Source of the DNA: Mesodorylaimus sp. YZB2_4
Lineage: Eukaryota > Nematoda > Enoplea > Dorylaimida > Dorylaimidae
NCBI GenBank assembly: GCA_030248295.1
Contig: JASANH010000041.1
Coordinates: forward strand, 62,001 to 126,000
Direction of reading: 5' to 3'
Length of the DNA: 64,000 nucleotides
In this document: piece after piece, positions 43,560-55,800 of the stretch
Layout: the number at the start of each line of letters is the position of its first letter
How positions within the stretch are numbered: the first letter of the stretch is position 1
Made by a program: the position numbers and the translations under genes
Notes under the pieces: generated by a model
What the model saw: only the letters and a program-made list of their open reading frames with translations
What the model was told of the DNA's origin: nothing
The model's database searches: none

Positions 43560-45000
43560 GATCGCATCAATAGGTAATTAATTCGTTATTGATTTTTTGC
43601 GTATGTCATGTTTTTTTTCGTGCTTCGTGATCCGTCGAAACTTGCAACTTTTAGAAAATGAGTAGAGTTACACTTGATTTCGTAAACTAAGTAGGTAAAG
43701 TGCCACATTTCGATGGCCTTAAAAAACGGGCAGACGAAGACCCTGCGATTAGTACTCCAGCATCCTCGTAACGAGCTGATAGTGTAGGTGATAGGCGCGA
43801 ATAACTTATGTTTACCTCCCAGTGCACTGGTTCAAAGAACTGGGTCGGCTTTCCTGCCCATTCCAGATAATTGGGTCCAGGATCATTAGAACCTCCTTCA
43901 CGGCCGGCCGACAGGGTGACCGCTCTTCAGATTGCGGTACCAGACGGCCCTTGTGGCTTGGGCAATAAACTCTGCACGATGTGTTGCGGGCCACGTGCTC
44001 TTCGTTCCTGTGGCTGATGCCGTCCAATGGCTTGTCATAGTACTCCCTACGATAGGTCGAGGATTTCAACAATCTCGACTGTTAAATACAACAGATATGA
44101 GTAACTTAATCTAGAAATCAAGGGAAGAGAGAATTAGAATCAGGTACCCTATGTTTTGAATAAAGTTGAAGTTAGGAATTAAAGTTTGGAAACCTAATAT
44201 CATAAAAGGAATATTTTTTAAAGTGAGCCCCAAACTATAGTTTACCCAGAGTTTTTCCCGCCAAAACTCCTGCGATTAAAACCAGCAGGGCCCAGTTTAC
44301 AACATACACTACGAAACCAGGGCCCAGTTTACAATTAGAAGTCATGTAGCATCAATCTATCTTGCAGCAGAATCATACTGCGGCCACGAAGTGCGTGCTG
44401 CCTCAGGCGGTCATTTTCAATCCAAGGCAATTAAACGAGCAAGGTTTCATCTGAAAGCTGAAAACTCCCCAAAGCACTGTCACTACAGTGCTGCCAGCTG
44501 CAGCGCCCGTGATAAGCGTGCTCTGTCAATCGCGCACATTATGCGGACGAGCCTTATACGCTGTAAATCCTGGTGGACATAGAGAACTTGCTACTTGTGA
44601 ATATACCTTGATAATGCTTGTGTGTGCCATGATTTGCATGCCATACAAGTAGAATTTCATATTTTTAGTGTGTTGACTACAGTCTACTGTAATAAGCCTC
44701 AGAGTCTGCACCAAAGGGGCATATTATTGTGCCCTAGTAGCCCATTCTCACAGTCCTCGATCATACACTGGGTGGCACAACAGATCGACAGACACTGTGA
44801 GACAGAGTGATTATTAGAGAGAGCGTTAAACAAAGTAAGGCGCTACAATATCCACATAAAATTTACCTGCTTGCTGGTTTTGTTTTTGAGTGTTGGTAAT
44901 ATTTGTTAACCCGTGAAAAAGATATATGCCAATAATTTATTCATGGAATCCTTGAATTCAACATATGGTTCCCAAAACAAGCAAAATCCAAGCTCTAGAT
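43560..45000. other. No firm gene
   Basis: Short frames only; no recognised motif. It contains a small near-direct repeat of CAGGGCCCAGTTTACAA (about 44286 and 44321). Confidence 0.35.
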
Positions 45001-45004
45001 TTTT

Positions 45005-45325
45005 TCAGAAATTATGAGGGTTTCCCAAGGAATTTTTATTTCCATTGTCGTTGCCTTGGTTATCATTTGCCTCACTCAAGGCCTGGAACAGCTGATTGTA
45101 GGCCTGTAGGAAGTGGTGGCCAGCAAAATCCAGTCGGAATGGCTGAGCGGGATATGTTTGACCACCAGCTGTAACCTTTATCGACTGATTGGTATACGGT
45201 TGAAATGGGAAGGGGCTCTTGTTTATCACACCATGGTAGGCGTCCTGATCGCAGCAGCATACAATAATACGACAAGGTATCTGCCCCTGGAAAAAACCGT
45301 ATGACTCTGATCTCAATCTGATCAT
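45005..45325 (-). pseudogene. Polinton-type major capsid protein fragment (tentative)
   Basis: After an acceptor (TTTTTTCCAG) the frame gives GQIPCRIIVCCCDQDAYHGV, then KSPFPFQPY, GGQTYPAQPFRLDF and AYNQLFQAL, ending with an Asn/Gly-rich stretch. The order (P-x-RI-x-V, A-x-x-G, K-x-PF-x-F, G-x-x-YP-x-x-P, AY-x-x-LF) recalls the double jelly-roll capsid of Polintons/adintoviruses. Only about 95 residues of a several-hundred-residue protein are present. It is an old endogenous fragment and no other capsid exon was seen nearby. Confidence 0.45.
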
Positions 45326-45616
45326 AGGCCTGGATTGGTTAATCCAATTCTAATACAAAAAAATAAATTCGTGTAGAGATACTGTAACTGACAGCCCACC
45401 CTACAGAAACTGTTCTGACCACAGGCTATCATGGTTTATCAGGCCTCCCAAATGGAAGTGAGAACCAATCAGGGCCTACATAGGATTTTAGATTGATTTG
45501 AGGTAAACACGCACGACCTGGATATATAATAATTTCCCAAAAACTAAGGCGCACCAATGGCCGATCTGGTCAATCCAGTAGTCGAATGGCGTATGGACTG
45601 TGTGTGTGGCCCCATA

Positions 45617-48600
45617 CTAATAAATAAACCCCATGTTCAACCCCATTGGCCAACCCCATAAGGCCTGCGGCCTACAAGTGAATACATGTTGTATGCGGAT
45701 ATTTCCACAAACGCATATCATCTTATTGGTAGACTTACTAGAAGTGCCAAACGCGTCCTCTTCAATCATGATTTCTTCAATCGGTTCGCTAATGATATCT
45801 ACTGCCGTTTGCACATTCATCTTTCGGTAGTTATTCATATCCAAGTGTTTCTTCGTTATTCTACGATCCACACGAGGATAATTTCGTTGCCACTCGTACA
45901 CGTCGACGATATCGCTCCACCTGCACAAAAAGGCACGAGCAGAAGTAAAAACCAAACATTCTTGCTGCATGAGAAAACAGAAAGTACTAACCTGATTGCA
46001 TCAGGAGACAGTGGCTGATCGAAAAATATCGGATCTGAAGCAGTTGCACTGAATGCCATTTGCATGTTAAACCAGCAATTTCTGAGCCTCTTGACAACGT
46101 GGGACGGGTCAGAGAACAAAAACAGCCGCAGTTCGGGTTTGGTCGTCAGAGGATGCTTGATCATGAAAGCCTTACTGAAAAAGTGGGATATGTTTGCAGT
46201 CCATGTGAAAATGGCCAGTTCAGTTACCTTTCGAAACCAATACTTGGAAAATCATGAACCAGTTTTTTTTTGCAGCGCTCGATTGACGGCATGGCCATCA
46301 CACACCAATGCATGTACTCGAAATCCGAAACGTTGCAGTGCGAGTAATACGCCCCACAACCAGCCCTCAAGTTGGCTGGTATTCAGTCCGACTTTGCCAC
46401 CATTCGATTCGATTTTAACTCCACATCCATACCAGGCGACGTTCACAGCGAATCTGAGAAGAACAATTGAAACAGTGTCTGGAATTGGGGCAGAATTGGA
46501 GCTTGTGCGGGTGGCTTGAATGACCCCTACGAAAACAAGCCCAGGCATTTTCTTACTTGCCGTTGTTAGATAAACAGCAGGGACCATGTACGATCAATGG
46601 CTGAAGTGCTGAAACTTTACCAAATACCAAAAATCAAAATGCCCTAGAACTGAGCTCTGATCAACGTCGAAGTTAAAAACCAAAATTATGTCACAGATGG
46701 TGCAGAATCAAAACTATGAGCAAGATATGCTCAAAATCCTGGAACCCCTCATGTCTGCTACTTTGCTTCTATCACGAGATTTGGCAATTTTCGAGGTCCT
46801 GTATTTCTAGGGGCAACAAAATTTCCACTCACTGCTCATGCATAAAAGCTAAGATGCAAAGTTGCTTCGGTAGTCTGCCCATGACTGTTACAGTTAAACA
46901 GGGAAACGAAATTAGTAAACCTGGATACTGTCGAAGCTAAGATGTCATCACCTCATGCACGGACGTATAGACAAGTGCCAATTTGAGTCTAAAATCGACG
47001 CTATTTCCTGAGAAATGTCAAGACTAACAAGAGCGCATTTGTTAAGGTGGGGTCGGGGCCTGCGTTGAAAGCTACTTCCGGCGGGTAGGGAACATAGTGT
47101 AAAACATGCGCAGGTCCTTACATTTTGTAGGGGACTAATCGCAAGCTCTGCAGGGGTCCCCTAACATCCATCCATGCGTTGGGCGAAAAAGAAAGATATT
47201 GCTTACTTTTTCTGGCTGAACAGCGACTTATATTGAAATACCAAAACCGTCTTTGCAAGCTCTTCTTTGAAATTATCAGACAAACCAAACTCCTTGTGGC
47301 CATTTGGTGCTAGTTGCCTTTTTGGATTCACATAGACCTGAAAAGCCAGAAAATCGATGGCATTTACAAAGCATTATAAGAAACAAAATAAGCCTTTACC
47401 TCATCGAAAGTCAACATTCCATGTCGTAAGTTTGGTGCTACCTTTCCAATTTTTGCCATTATTTCCAGAACCATCCAATCGACTCCGCTTTTTATGCCAC
47501 CATTGTTTTTCCATGATAAAACGGTGCGGACGGTCGGTACAGGCAAAAATGACATGTTCCGCAAGCGTTCATGACTTGATCGGCTCTTGTAGCTTCGAAG
47601 AATGGCTTGCTCGGCTTTATATCCATATCTTCGACCCGTCGGTGCCCTGGTCGCATTTACCATCTGTTCGCGAACTATGACCAAACCACGTTCCGTCTTC
47701 GCAGTGCCAGTGTGAGTGGCTACGTGACGACGCAAACGTTGGAAATTAACCAGCGGCTTCTGACGTCGACATCGTTTCCACCTACACACGTACTCCCGTC
47801 GTTCCAACACCGACAAGCCATTGTTAAATTCCAGTTGTGGACCAAAATGCTCTTCTCGGACATGTCCGATCAACAAGATAATCGAGGCGGCTTGATGGCC
47901 ACAAACTTGCCCATTGTGGTCAGGAACCCATTGGCAGACTGGAACTCGCACTTTTCGCTGCTCATCATCCAACTTCTTGACCACGCTTTGTAACGCAAGC
48001 TGATTTCCTATTTTCATTGGGTCGATACTTTCTGAGTTCTCTTTTCAGTTTCCTGTTTTCTTTCTTCTTTTTCCGCAAAAATAGTAGAGAATCCTTCAAC
48101 AAATAATCTTTATTTTTGAGCTTTTCCTCGTTTGTTAACCACCCATTAGGAGTGCTTCGAATTCGACTCTCCTCCGTTATGCACCTTATTTTTCTTGACT
48201 CCCAGAGGCGTCTTTGAGCGAGAATACAGAAAAAAACAAAGCGATCGATTTTCAGTGATCTCTCCGCGACATAGTTTGGACCAGCACCGATCGGCATCCA
48301 TTACCACAGGCGAGAACTCTATCCGCGAACCATCCCATTGTCGCTTCGCGATCGCTTGCTGGTGTTTGTGGCGATCAAAACCAGGGCATGGCTTTTTCTT
48401 TGCTGTTGGAGTGACGGCCTTGGAGAAAACGTCCATTTGTACGATATCGATTTCACCCGTAAGCACAACAGAGCTTGCCTCCGATTCTGCGAAACCAACA
48501 ACATTGACGACGGATTCAGTTTCCCTGTCGACAATCAAATCACCACTGGCGCCTGCCGCTGCTTCCTTTGGTTCGCTCGACGGTACTGAAATCGATGTTC

Positions 48601-48914
48601 GCGATTCGCGAAAAATTTCTTTTACGAGATTGTGCCGCCCCGTACTAAAGAAGAAATCGTTCGAAAATGATAAATTGGATATCTTTGCCCGAACTGGCAG
48701 TTTCTTGCCATCAACGGTTGGAATTTCGCCATTCTTCCATGCGCTTGCCAAATTGATGATGGAATCGAACCGCAATGACGGCAGGCAAACTGGAGAGATC
48801 GTTCCAATCACGAATAATGCATGGTAGATCGGCTTTATTTGTCGGCGAAAAATAGACCGCCTGTCCACTTGATTCAGGTTTTGTTTTTACGACGCGTTTC
48901 CAAAACTGAGACAT
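45617..48914 (-). pseudogene. P-superfamily transposase with two zinc-finger-like motifs, decayed
   Basis: The N-terminal region (48914-48150) is long and without a known domain. A coiled coil follows (LRKKKKENRKLKRELRKY, about 48060). Next come two Cys/His motifs: CQWVPDHNGQVCGH...HVREEH and CRWKRCRRQKPLVNFQRLRR with HVATH (47770-47940). Further on are SWKNNGGIKSGVDW, MLTFDEVKAYF, then GFRVHALVCDGHAVNRAL (about 46290), LFLFSDPSHVVKRLRNCW (about 46110) and RWSDIVDVYEWQRNYPRVDR with KKHLDMNNYRKMNV (about 45830-45910). VCDGxxxN, F-x-DPSH-x-x-K-x-x-RN and the W-x-x-x-x-x-x-YE...K-x-NV block are P-element/THAP9 features. No THAP domain is seen; the zinc fingers may replace it. Several frame changes indicate a relic. 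Confidence 0.65.
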
Positions 48915-48919
48915 TTGGC

Positions 48920-50585
48920 GGCGAGAAATTATACTAAAATATCAGAGGATATTCACATTTTCTCTAAAAATGACGATTAAAAAATATTGGGAGACGAGCA
49001 AATATATATTTCGCGGTTTTCTGGTAAATTGACACCGAAGAATTCGATTAAAAGCACCTCCGGCCGATAAAAAAGTGTTCTAGGGCACTGAAGATTTTTT
49101 GAAAATTTTGCCTCCTCGATTTCCAAAATTCAAAACCTTGCGAAAATTCGAGTTCCTAACCAAATCAAATTAAACTTACCTTGTTCGATGGAGAAAAATT
49201 TTCTGTATTGAACTAAGCCACTTTTTAACGATTACAGTCCTCACTGTTCAATCATTTCGTCCAGAAATCGAATATTGACGAAAATTTGCATGCGACGAGT
49301 CGCAATTGTGCGCACAGGGCAAAACCGGAGGGTACACAGCTGAACTTCGCACCACGCGTTTTCCAAGGCAGATATATACACAGTCAAGGCATGTTATCAC
49401 GTCTCAGCACCCGCAAGCATGGTTATTCCATCAAATTGGCAGGCTCACATCGTTGAAAACTGGTTGGCCGACTGGCTGTCGCGGCACCAGTCTCGCCCTC
49501 TAGCAAATCAGATAGCCGCTTCTGAAGCGTTGGTGTTTGCTTGGTTTTAGAGCAACCGCAAAAAATTATGCGTCGATGAGATCAGCTTCAGAAAAGTCCC
49601 CTGAAGTTAAAAATTCACCCTAAATAGCCACTTTTGAGTAATGCACTCAAATTCCCTGCTTGCCTGCATGAGCATCACTTGTCCAGGACCCAGACGGCAA
49701 GACCAACAATTTCCCCGGATATGAAATTTTGATCTCCTGGTTGCATTCGGCTTCGCAGTTTAATATTTTGCAAAGTTTTCCTAGCAACCCTCCGATATAG
49801 CAATACCCCCACGGCGATGAACTTGTTAAGATTGGCGTGCCGATTGCTACGTCTTAGATAAAAGGCGAGCCGATCAGAAACTAAATACGCATTTCAAACG
49901 TTAAGTTCTTGATTGATATTCGAAAAACGATGGCCGGGCAGAATTTCACAGTGAATCGAATCGAATGGTCTATGTGCTTGTGCTAGTTAGTGTAAGTTTT
50001 TACGACGCGACTGCTTCAGAAGAAAACTAGCCATTTCTGTGAGGCTCATTCTTCATGTCGAACCCGATTTTTTCAAAATATTTAGAAGTCAATCCTTTTA
50101 AAACCACTTTTTAAATTGAAATTTTGAAGATAAGAAAGGGAGAACTAGATAATTAAGAAAAAGGAGCGCGAAATTCATGGCTGAAACGAAATCTCGAACA
50201 ATATGACCAGCGATTTTCACCAACAAAACAGGAAATTGAAGAATTTTTGTTCGGTTTGGTAAAAATGGCCAGTTCGGTGGTTGGATAGATGCTGGCCCAT
50301 AGACAGTAGAGTGAGAGGACTGAAACCTTGGGCAGCCATTCTAGGCTCCTAGTCACTTATCATCCTTAAGTGACTATGCGCATTTAGTTCGTCTGTTAAC
50401 ATATTGATCAGCTCAGGGCAAAAGCAGACATAATCGGATACGGACCCTCTTTTTTATTTTGTTTAGCTCTGATACATATACTGTGAGTTCAGGCAAGTCG
50501 ATTCCTCCAGGCTAACTATAACAAGCATAAAATGGCAGGCAGCACATAAACCAAAGGCAGTCGTATTCAAATCAAGCTCGCCATT
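48920..50585. other. No recognisable gene
   Basis: AT-rich intergenic DNA with short frames only; no motif, RNA gene or clear repeat. Confidence 0.4.
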
Positions 50586-51447
50586 CTTTTATTTCTCTTC
50601 CGCCGCAACGCTTACCAAAATTTGACGTCCCAATGCAGCTTCCAAGGGCAGCGGCATGGCATTGCCGATCTGAAACGAGATTAGCGAATCGACCGGTCGA
50701 ATAGTCCATGCATGGCTCATACCACCCAATTAACCAGGTTATGGTTACTTGGCAGTGCTTATCCACAATGTTTCCGTAAAATATATAATCGTCACGAAAC
50801 CCCTGGGCTCTGGCATTTTCTCGAACACTGATCAGACGATTCTCACGACAGTCGGGTGAATCACTCGGCCCTTAAATAAGAGCGGATCGGTGGTTAGGGC
50901 AACTTAGACTGGATCGATACCGCTATCGTCTTATCTTATAGCGAACAACAGAACCTAGTCTAAAAATGGATTAGCCAGCTCGAGACACCCGAAACTAACA
51001 AACCAGGATTCTAAATGGCCAGGTCAATCCCAAATTCTAGCAATATCAGCTCCAACACAAAAACAGCGTGCACCAACCTGAGTTCCCATTGGTTCGATGG
51101 ACGCCACCACCGTCGGAAAATGAAAATTAATATCCAATCGTCCATAAAGACCACTGCAGTTGTGTCTAAATGCAAAGCGGTGATACAGACACTTGTCGAC
51201 TTTCCTCAAATTCCCCTCAAACATGGTTACAGGAGTAACGATGGAACTTACTTATCCGCCGTGTAAGGCAAGCACCAAGAAATCAAAGTTTTTTTTCCTG
51301 CGGCTCGCATCGATAACATTGCGGCAAAACCTGCCTGAATGCTATTCGCCCGGGCACATGGCCCTTGCCCATTCATGAGTCAAGTAGTATCGGCAAGAGG
51401 AGGTACCAACTAGTCAGGCCAGCCAGCACATTAAACCATTCCTACTA

Positions 51448-51462
51448 CCCCCCCCCCCCCCC
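51448..51462 (+). repeat. Homopolymer C15
   Basis: An uninterrupted run of 15 C lies inside the DNMT1-like gene. A G14 run lies at 52858-52871. Both are sites where assembly length errors and slippage are likely. Confidence 0.9.
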
Positions 51463-52548
51463 ACCTCAGGTCTGTAATAGCCTAAGCGGGGCTATACAGA
51501 GACTAACCAAACGAAACACACAGGGTATATATCTTTATTCATACACAACCGCACGGGACACGTACTCACATCAGACTGACTGGCGAAACCTCGCTCAGCC
51601 AAAAGGCACAGGAAACAGACACGGCACGGCGGGCTAGGCTCGCGAACAAAGGAGCGGGCAGGAGTGAGTCAGACAACACAGACAGCTAGGCCGTCTTGGG
51701 ACGCCAGTTCAAAAACACATAGGGGGGCAGACCTGGATCGACTGAACAGGAAGACTAGCCATCCATGATGAATGCAGGTCATAACTCGAATAGCCACACC
51801 CTTACAGGTCCAGCAGGAAGAAAGAAAAGGAAGCAAGCAAAAGCGATCAAAGTGAACGGGCAGAACCAAGACCTGATCTGACTGACCAAGCCCTGGCTCC
51901 AAGCCCAGGCCAGTTGTCCAGCCAGCGTACAGTACTGCATGTTAACAGTCATACAACTCACTCGCTCACTCGACTAGACCCATACCTGACCTGCCTCACA
52001 CGCAATCAGATCAGGCTCAGGCGATCTGATCCTATCTCTTCCCCCTCTATCCTCCCCCCCCCCAACCTCCCTCTAACCAAGCCGACTTCGGCCATACTTG
52101 GAGTCAACTAACACTTACCGCCGCCTCCGCTGAACAGATCCATCATTCTCAGTCGCTTCTTTACCGTTGGATACGCAGTTAGCTTCAAAATATCATCCGT
52201 TCTTTTCCGAGCAGCTTCTTTGTCGTCGCTGCGAGGAACGTTCTTGAACGTCTCAGTCTCGTCATCATACATCTGCGCGGAAAAATCTTCCTGACCCTTC
52301 ACTTTATAATAAATACACAGATCCAAATTTGCATCGGCTTAGACGTATACTGGCGTGTTAAGGAAACAGGACTCAACAAGGCGCAGAAAAAGATATCCCC
52401 CCACTTTTTCCAAGTTTTCCAGACAAAAATTTGATTGGCCCCTGAATATTTATCACCCTGTTCCACGACTACTCAATCAACTTTAACTGATTCACTGACC
52501 TCCTGCATAATCAACAGGTACACAGAAAAGGCGGGTGACTCGAAATTT

Positions 52549-52713
52549 CATAATGTTCATGTTTTACAATATCACCAAACGCTTATGCGCACTCGAGGGC
52601 GAAGAGCACATTTTACGCAACATTCTGATTTACCAGCCCGCGAGTCGAACACTCACCCGTAACTGCGCACCTGGCGTGAGAGACAGACGCCTAACCCACA
52701 AGGCCACGTGGCC
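52549..52713 (-). mobile_element. tRNA-derived SINE, copy C
   Basis: The minus strand has the same head (GGGTTAGGCGTCTGTCTCTC, GAGTGTTCGACTC B box) and body as copies A and B. It has a shorter tail with a single ATGAAC-type unit. It is an independent insertion located in an intron of the DNMT1-like gene. Confidence 0.7.
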
Positions 52714-53879
52714 GGTACACGAAATCTCGAAATGCAACCTCTCAGTTTCCCCTGATTTCGGCTCGAAAATTCCCGTTTCCCCTGATTTTCCCAGACATTC
52801 TTGGATACCCTGAAGTCCAGTTTTGCAGCCTTCTACGTAAGAAAACTGGTCAAAACCGGGGGGGGGGGGGGAAACAGTGCCGCTATCACTCAGCACATTC
52901 ATGCTAAATTCCGGGAGGTACAAGCCCCATCAAAGGAAAATTAGCGTTGACCACTTACCTGCTCATGATAAAATCGAAATAGGCCTCCTTCTAAATATTC
53001 GTCAAACGTCATCTTTTTGATTATATCTGCTCTCGAGAGGATGGCACAAAAGCCCTTCACGTTCGCCATTTTAATCTTGATTTCCATTAACAAAGAGACA
53101 AACTTTGCCTGAAAAAAGACATACAGGCCCTTATTACGTACCCTCTTTGCCGAAGTATAGTAAATTTAAATCTTTTTTTCCTGCTCCTGCTTTATCAATT
53201 GTCAACCTTCGCCAACCTTGCAACCTTCGCCAGGATGTCAACCTGTCCAGTGGCCTCGAATTGGCCCAGGGCGATTCGACTAGCAAGCAGCGTCGCTAAA
53301 CGTCCGCACTGCAGTGAGCTAAAGCTGGTGGACGATCACCTAGTGGTGCATGCTCCGCAGTTTAAGTCTCAAAAATTTTGATAAGCTGAACGAAATTTGG
53401 GAGCTGAACCACATCCTTGGGCACCTGCGAGGAAACAGCCGATAATTGGGCCCACTGACCTAAGAGAGACACTTACCGCAGCGTCGGGCAAGTCAGAAGC
53501 AGATCATGGAGACCAGACGCTGAGGCTCTCCTCTCCTCGCGAACCATCAAATGAGTCGAAGTTGGATTACCGAGACTCGCTAATAGCTGGGCAGCGGGTT
53601 GATCGACTCGACAACCACACGAAAGGGCCCTGCTTGGAACGGCCCAGCTGTCTCGGAAGGAAAGAAGATGTCGGCCTTAGGAGTGCCCCGTTTCTTTAAC
53701 GATGTCAGGCACACAATCAATGTGATCGACTCTTGCCACACCATCCGCAGCAGTCGACGATTGGCAGCCTGCGCAGGTGCCTGCAATGCACGGTTCAGTC
53801 AGATCTTAGAGCCGACCGCTGAGCCCATCCTCTTACCTTCGAGATAATGTGGGCGTTGGGCCGGTTGCAGCCATCGACG

Positions 53880-54738
53880 TAGTTAGCGTGCACTATGTAC
53901 ATCTGAGGGGTACCGACCCACGCAGTGCATCCAACATTTCATGAATGTTGGGCAGTGTGTGGGCGTCCTTCTTCGTTACCTTATTGATGGCACGGAAGTC
54001 TAAGCACATTCTTCAGTCGCCTGTCTTCTTTCGCACAAATACGATTGGCGACGCCCGGGGAGAACGTGATGGTCGAATCCATCCCAGGCGTAATAACTTC
54101 GCTACTTCCTCTTGAATAACTGGCTTCTGGCTTTCGGCTAGTCGTCGAGGACGGGTTATGATTGGCTTCGCGTCCCCGGTATCGATGTGATGTTTGGCCA
54201 GTTGGGTGCCACCAATTTCTTCCTTCTTCAGAGCAAATACGTCGGAATTGCATGCGATTACTGCACGGACACGCTGCTCGTCCTGTTTTGAGAGATTCCC
54301 ATTTCCAAACTTCAGCTTTTCCAATAGCTGCCTCTGGCGGTTCGGATCATGTCGATCGATCGGAGCTCGGTGTGGCCACTTGGGCTTTGGCGGCCCATCC
54401 TTTCTCGACATCGTGTGCAGCCACAGCTCTCCGTGTCTCACGAACTCGACTTCCGGCATGATTGGCGTGTGGGAACAAGGCGCCAAATCTGCGTGTTGAT
54501 CCGGAGTGACAGCCTCAATCCTCCAGAACGGAGGCGCCTTCTTGTCGAATGGAAATGGACTCGGTATTTCCCATTGTAGACCAGATTTCCCTGGATCCAT
54601 CCTCCGATTGTAACGGAATGTCACTCGGAACGCTTCCAACTCAGAGAGAAATCTCACATTCATATTTCTTGGCAGAATCTGAGCCGCTTCTGCCAGATTC
54701 ACTAAAGGGACCAGAAATTGTCCGTTTTTATCGCACAA
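53880..54738 (-). pseudogene. Ty3-type LTR retrotransposon pol fragment (linker and start of RT)
   Basis: A 241-residue frame ends in HHIDTGDAKPIITRPRRLAE, VIQEEVAKLLRLGWIRPS and RSPRASPIVFVRKKTGD. This is the classic Ty3 RT N-terminus. After a frame change near 54013 it continues with CLDFRAINKVTKKDAHTLPN. It stops before the YxDD site near 53880. Protease, RNase H and integrase were not identified, and no LTR pair was seen. A short frame at 53590-53786 (GPFQAGPFRVVVESI) could be an integrase end but is too weak to assign. Confidence 0.75.
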
Positions 54739-54822
54739 TTAAACTGAATGCTCACGGAATGTTGGTGTCTCAATAAACTTGTATTTTCTGATCTTCTGGT
54801 TTCGATAAAAATATAAAAGGGC

Positions 54823-55434
54823 ATGCATCCTAATCCAGCACTCATAGTTTCAAACATGGTCACTCTCCAAACTCCCTTCACCATGACCATTGCCGGCAGT
54901 ACATCGTGCGGCAAAACCTATTTCGTAATGCGGCTCATCAAAAGTCGGAGTGAAATTTTCAGTACATCTTTCAAAAATGTCTATTATCACTACGCCATGT
55001 GGCAACCAGTGTTTGAATAAATTGAAAAAGACGCCTGTGTGAATTTTTTGGAGGGCCACTAATGTGTGAACGGAATTAAACCCAACTCACTTTTGTTCTT
55101 GGACGATTTGTTCCTGCAGCTGGCGCAGAACAAAGACCTGGTGGATTTATTTTGCCTCAAATCGCACCATCGAATATAAAATTTGATTTTCATCACTCTG
55201 TCATTTTTCTACGATTTAAAAGTTATGCGTTGTGTGACGAGAAATTCACACTATGTGGTGCTATTCCAGTCGCCGAGGATGGCAGCTGTAGTCGAACAAC
55301 TGTCCCGTCAGGGCTGGCCACAAAAGCCCAACTACCTGCTCGATGCTTATTGCAAAGCCACGAGGGATAAACCATACAGCTCCTTGTTTTTGAATTTACA
55401 TACCAGCGCTGACGAGAAACTAGCCGCGCTCTAA
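54823..55434 (+). pseudogene. Polinton/adintovirus packaging ATPase (FtsK/HerA type), with in-frame stops
   Basis: PFTMTIAGSTSCGKTYFVMR is the Walker A region (GSTSCGKT) and NSLLFLDDLF is Walker B. LFCLKSHHR follows, then NSHYVVLFQSPR, LSRQGWP and YCKATRDKPYSSLFLNL. This is the motif order of the genome-packaging ATPases of Polintons. Stop codons interrupt the frame near 55018, 55060 and 55177, so the copy is dead. It lies upstream of a small basic-protein frame on the same strand. Confidence 0.75.
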
Positions 55435-55605
55435 TATCTTACATTCTAAGAATGATTATTCCCATATTTATATATAAGTGTGAGTGTGCCAGTGCCAGTT
55501 GGAAATATTGATTTCGAAATAAAAAAGTCGTTACGTAAATTGAAAATTTTGTACTACAGTTCGAATGAAGTGGTAAAACAAATTTTGTCTCAAGCTTCTT
55601 ATTAG

Positions 55606-55800
55606 TTGGTGTTAATCATTGCTGAGCTGGTCTTGAATATTTTACATAATGAGAATTCGAGCATCAGTTATAAGGACAAAACCAAATTGGTCAAGAACCG
55701 CCGCCCACTCTTGGTACTTGAGCGATCGACCTTGGCCAAGAAAAGACATCTGATTAGAACAAAAGGATATCGATATGTGCCTCTAATATTACAAGTATCT
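55606..55800 (+). pseudogene. Small basic Polinton-associated protein (tentative)
   Basis: The frame has VLNILHNENSSISYKDKTKL and NRRPLLVLERSTLAKKRHLI then a Leu/Ile stretch. The pattern (LN-x-L-x-GN-x-P/S, R-x-x-L...LA-x-KR-x-x-LK-x-KR) resembles a short basic protein often found beside the packaging ATPase in Polintons/adintoviruses. Its role is unknown. The frame beyond 55800 is unrelated. Confidence 0.4.

Larger units (their letters stand above)
50589..53108 (-). pseudogene. DNMT1-like DNA (cytosine-5) methyltransferase, exons with missing catalytic core
   Basis: Minus-strand exons are: 53108-52959 (GFCAILSRADIIKKMTFDEY, LEGGLFRFYHEQ); 52290-52119 (QMYDDETETFKNVP, then RLRMMDLFSGGG, motif I); about 51225-51078 (RHNCSGLYGRLDINFHFPTV, then EPMGTQ); 50870-50749 (GRVIHP, frame change near 50850, then [23 protein letters not shown]); and 50669-50589 ([18 protein letters not shown], motif X, stop). 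Order and motifs match the C-terminal half of DNMT1 from the second BAH domain on. Motif IV (PCQ) and motif VI (ENV) were not found between 52119 and 51230, where poly-C and repeat-like DNA lies. Splice borders are good, so the gene may have been functional before a deletion or insertion. Confidence 0.75.

Noticed and set aside
48195-48827. 210-residue plus-strand frame opposite the P-like gene
   Set aside because: Antisense shadow of the N-terminal region of the transposase; no domain.
54162-54499. Plus-strand frames opposite the Ty3 pol fragment
   Set aside because: Antisense shadows of a convincing RT frame.
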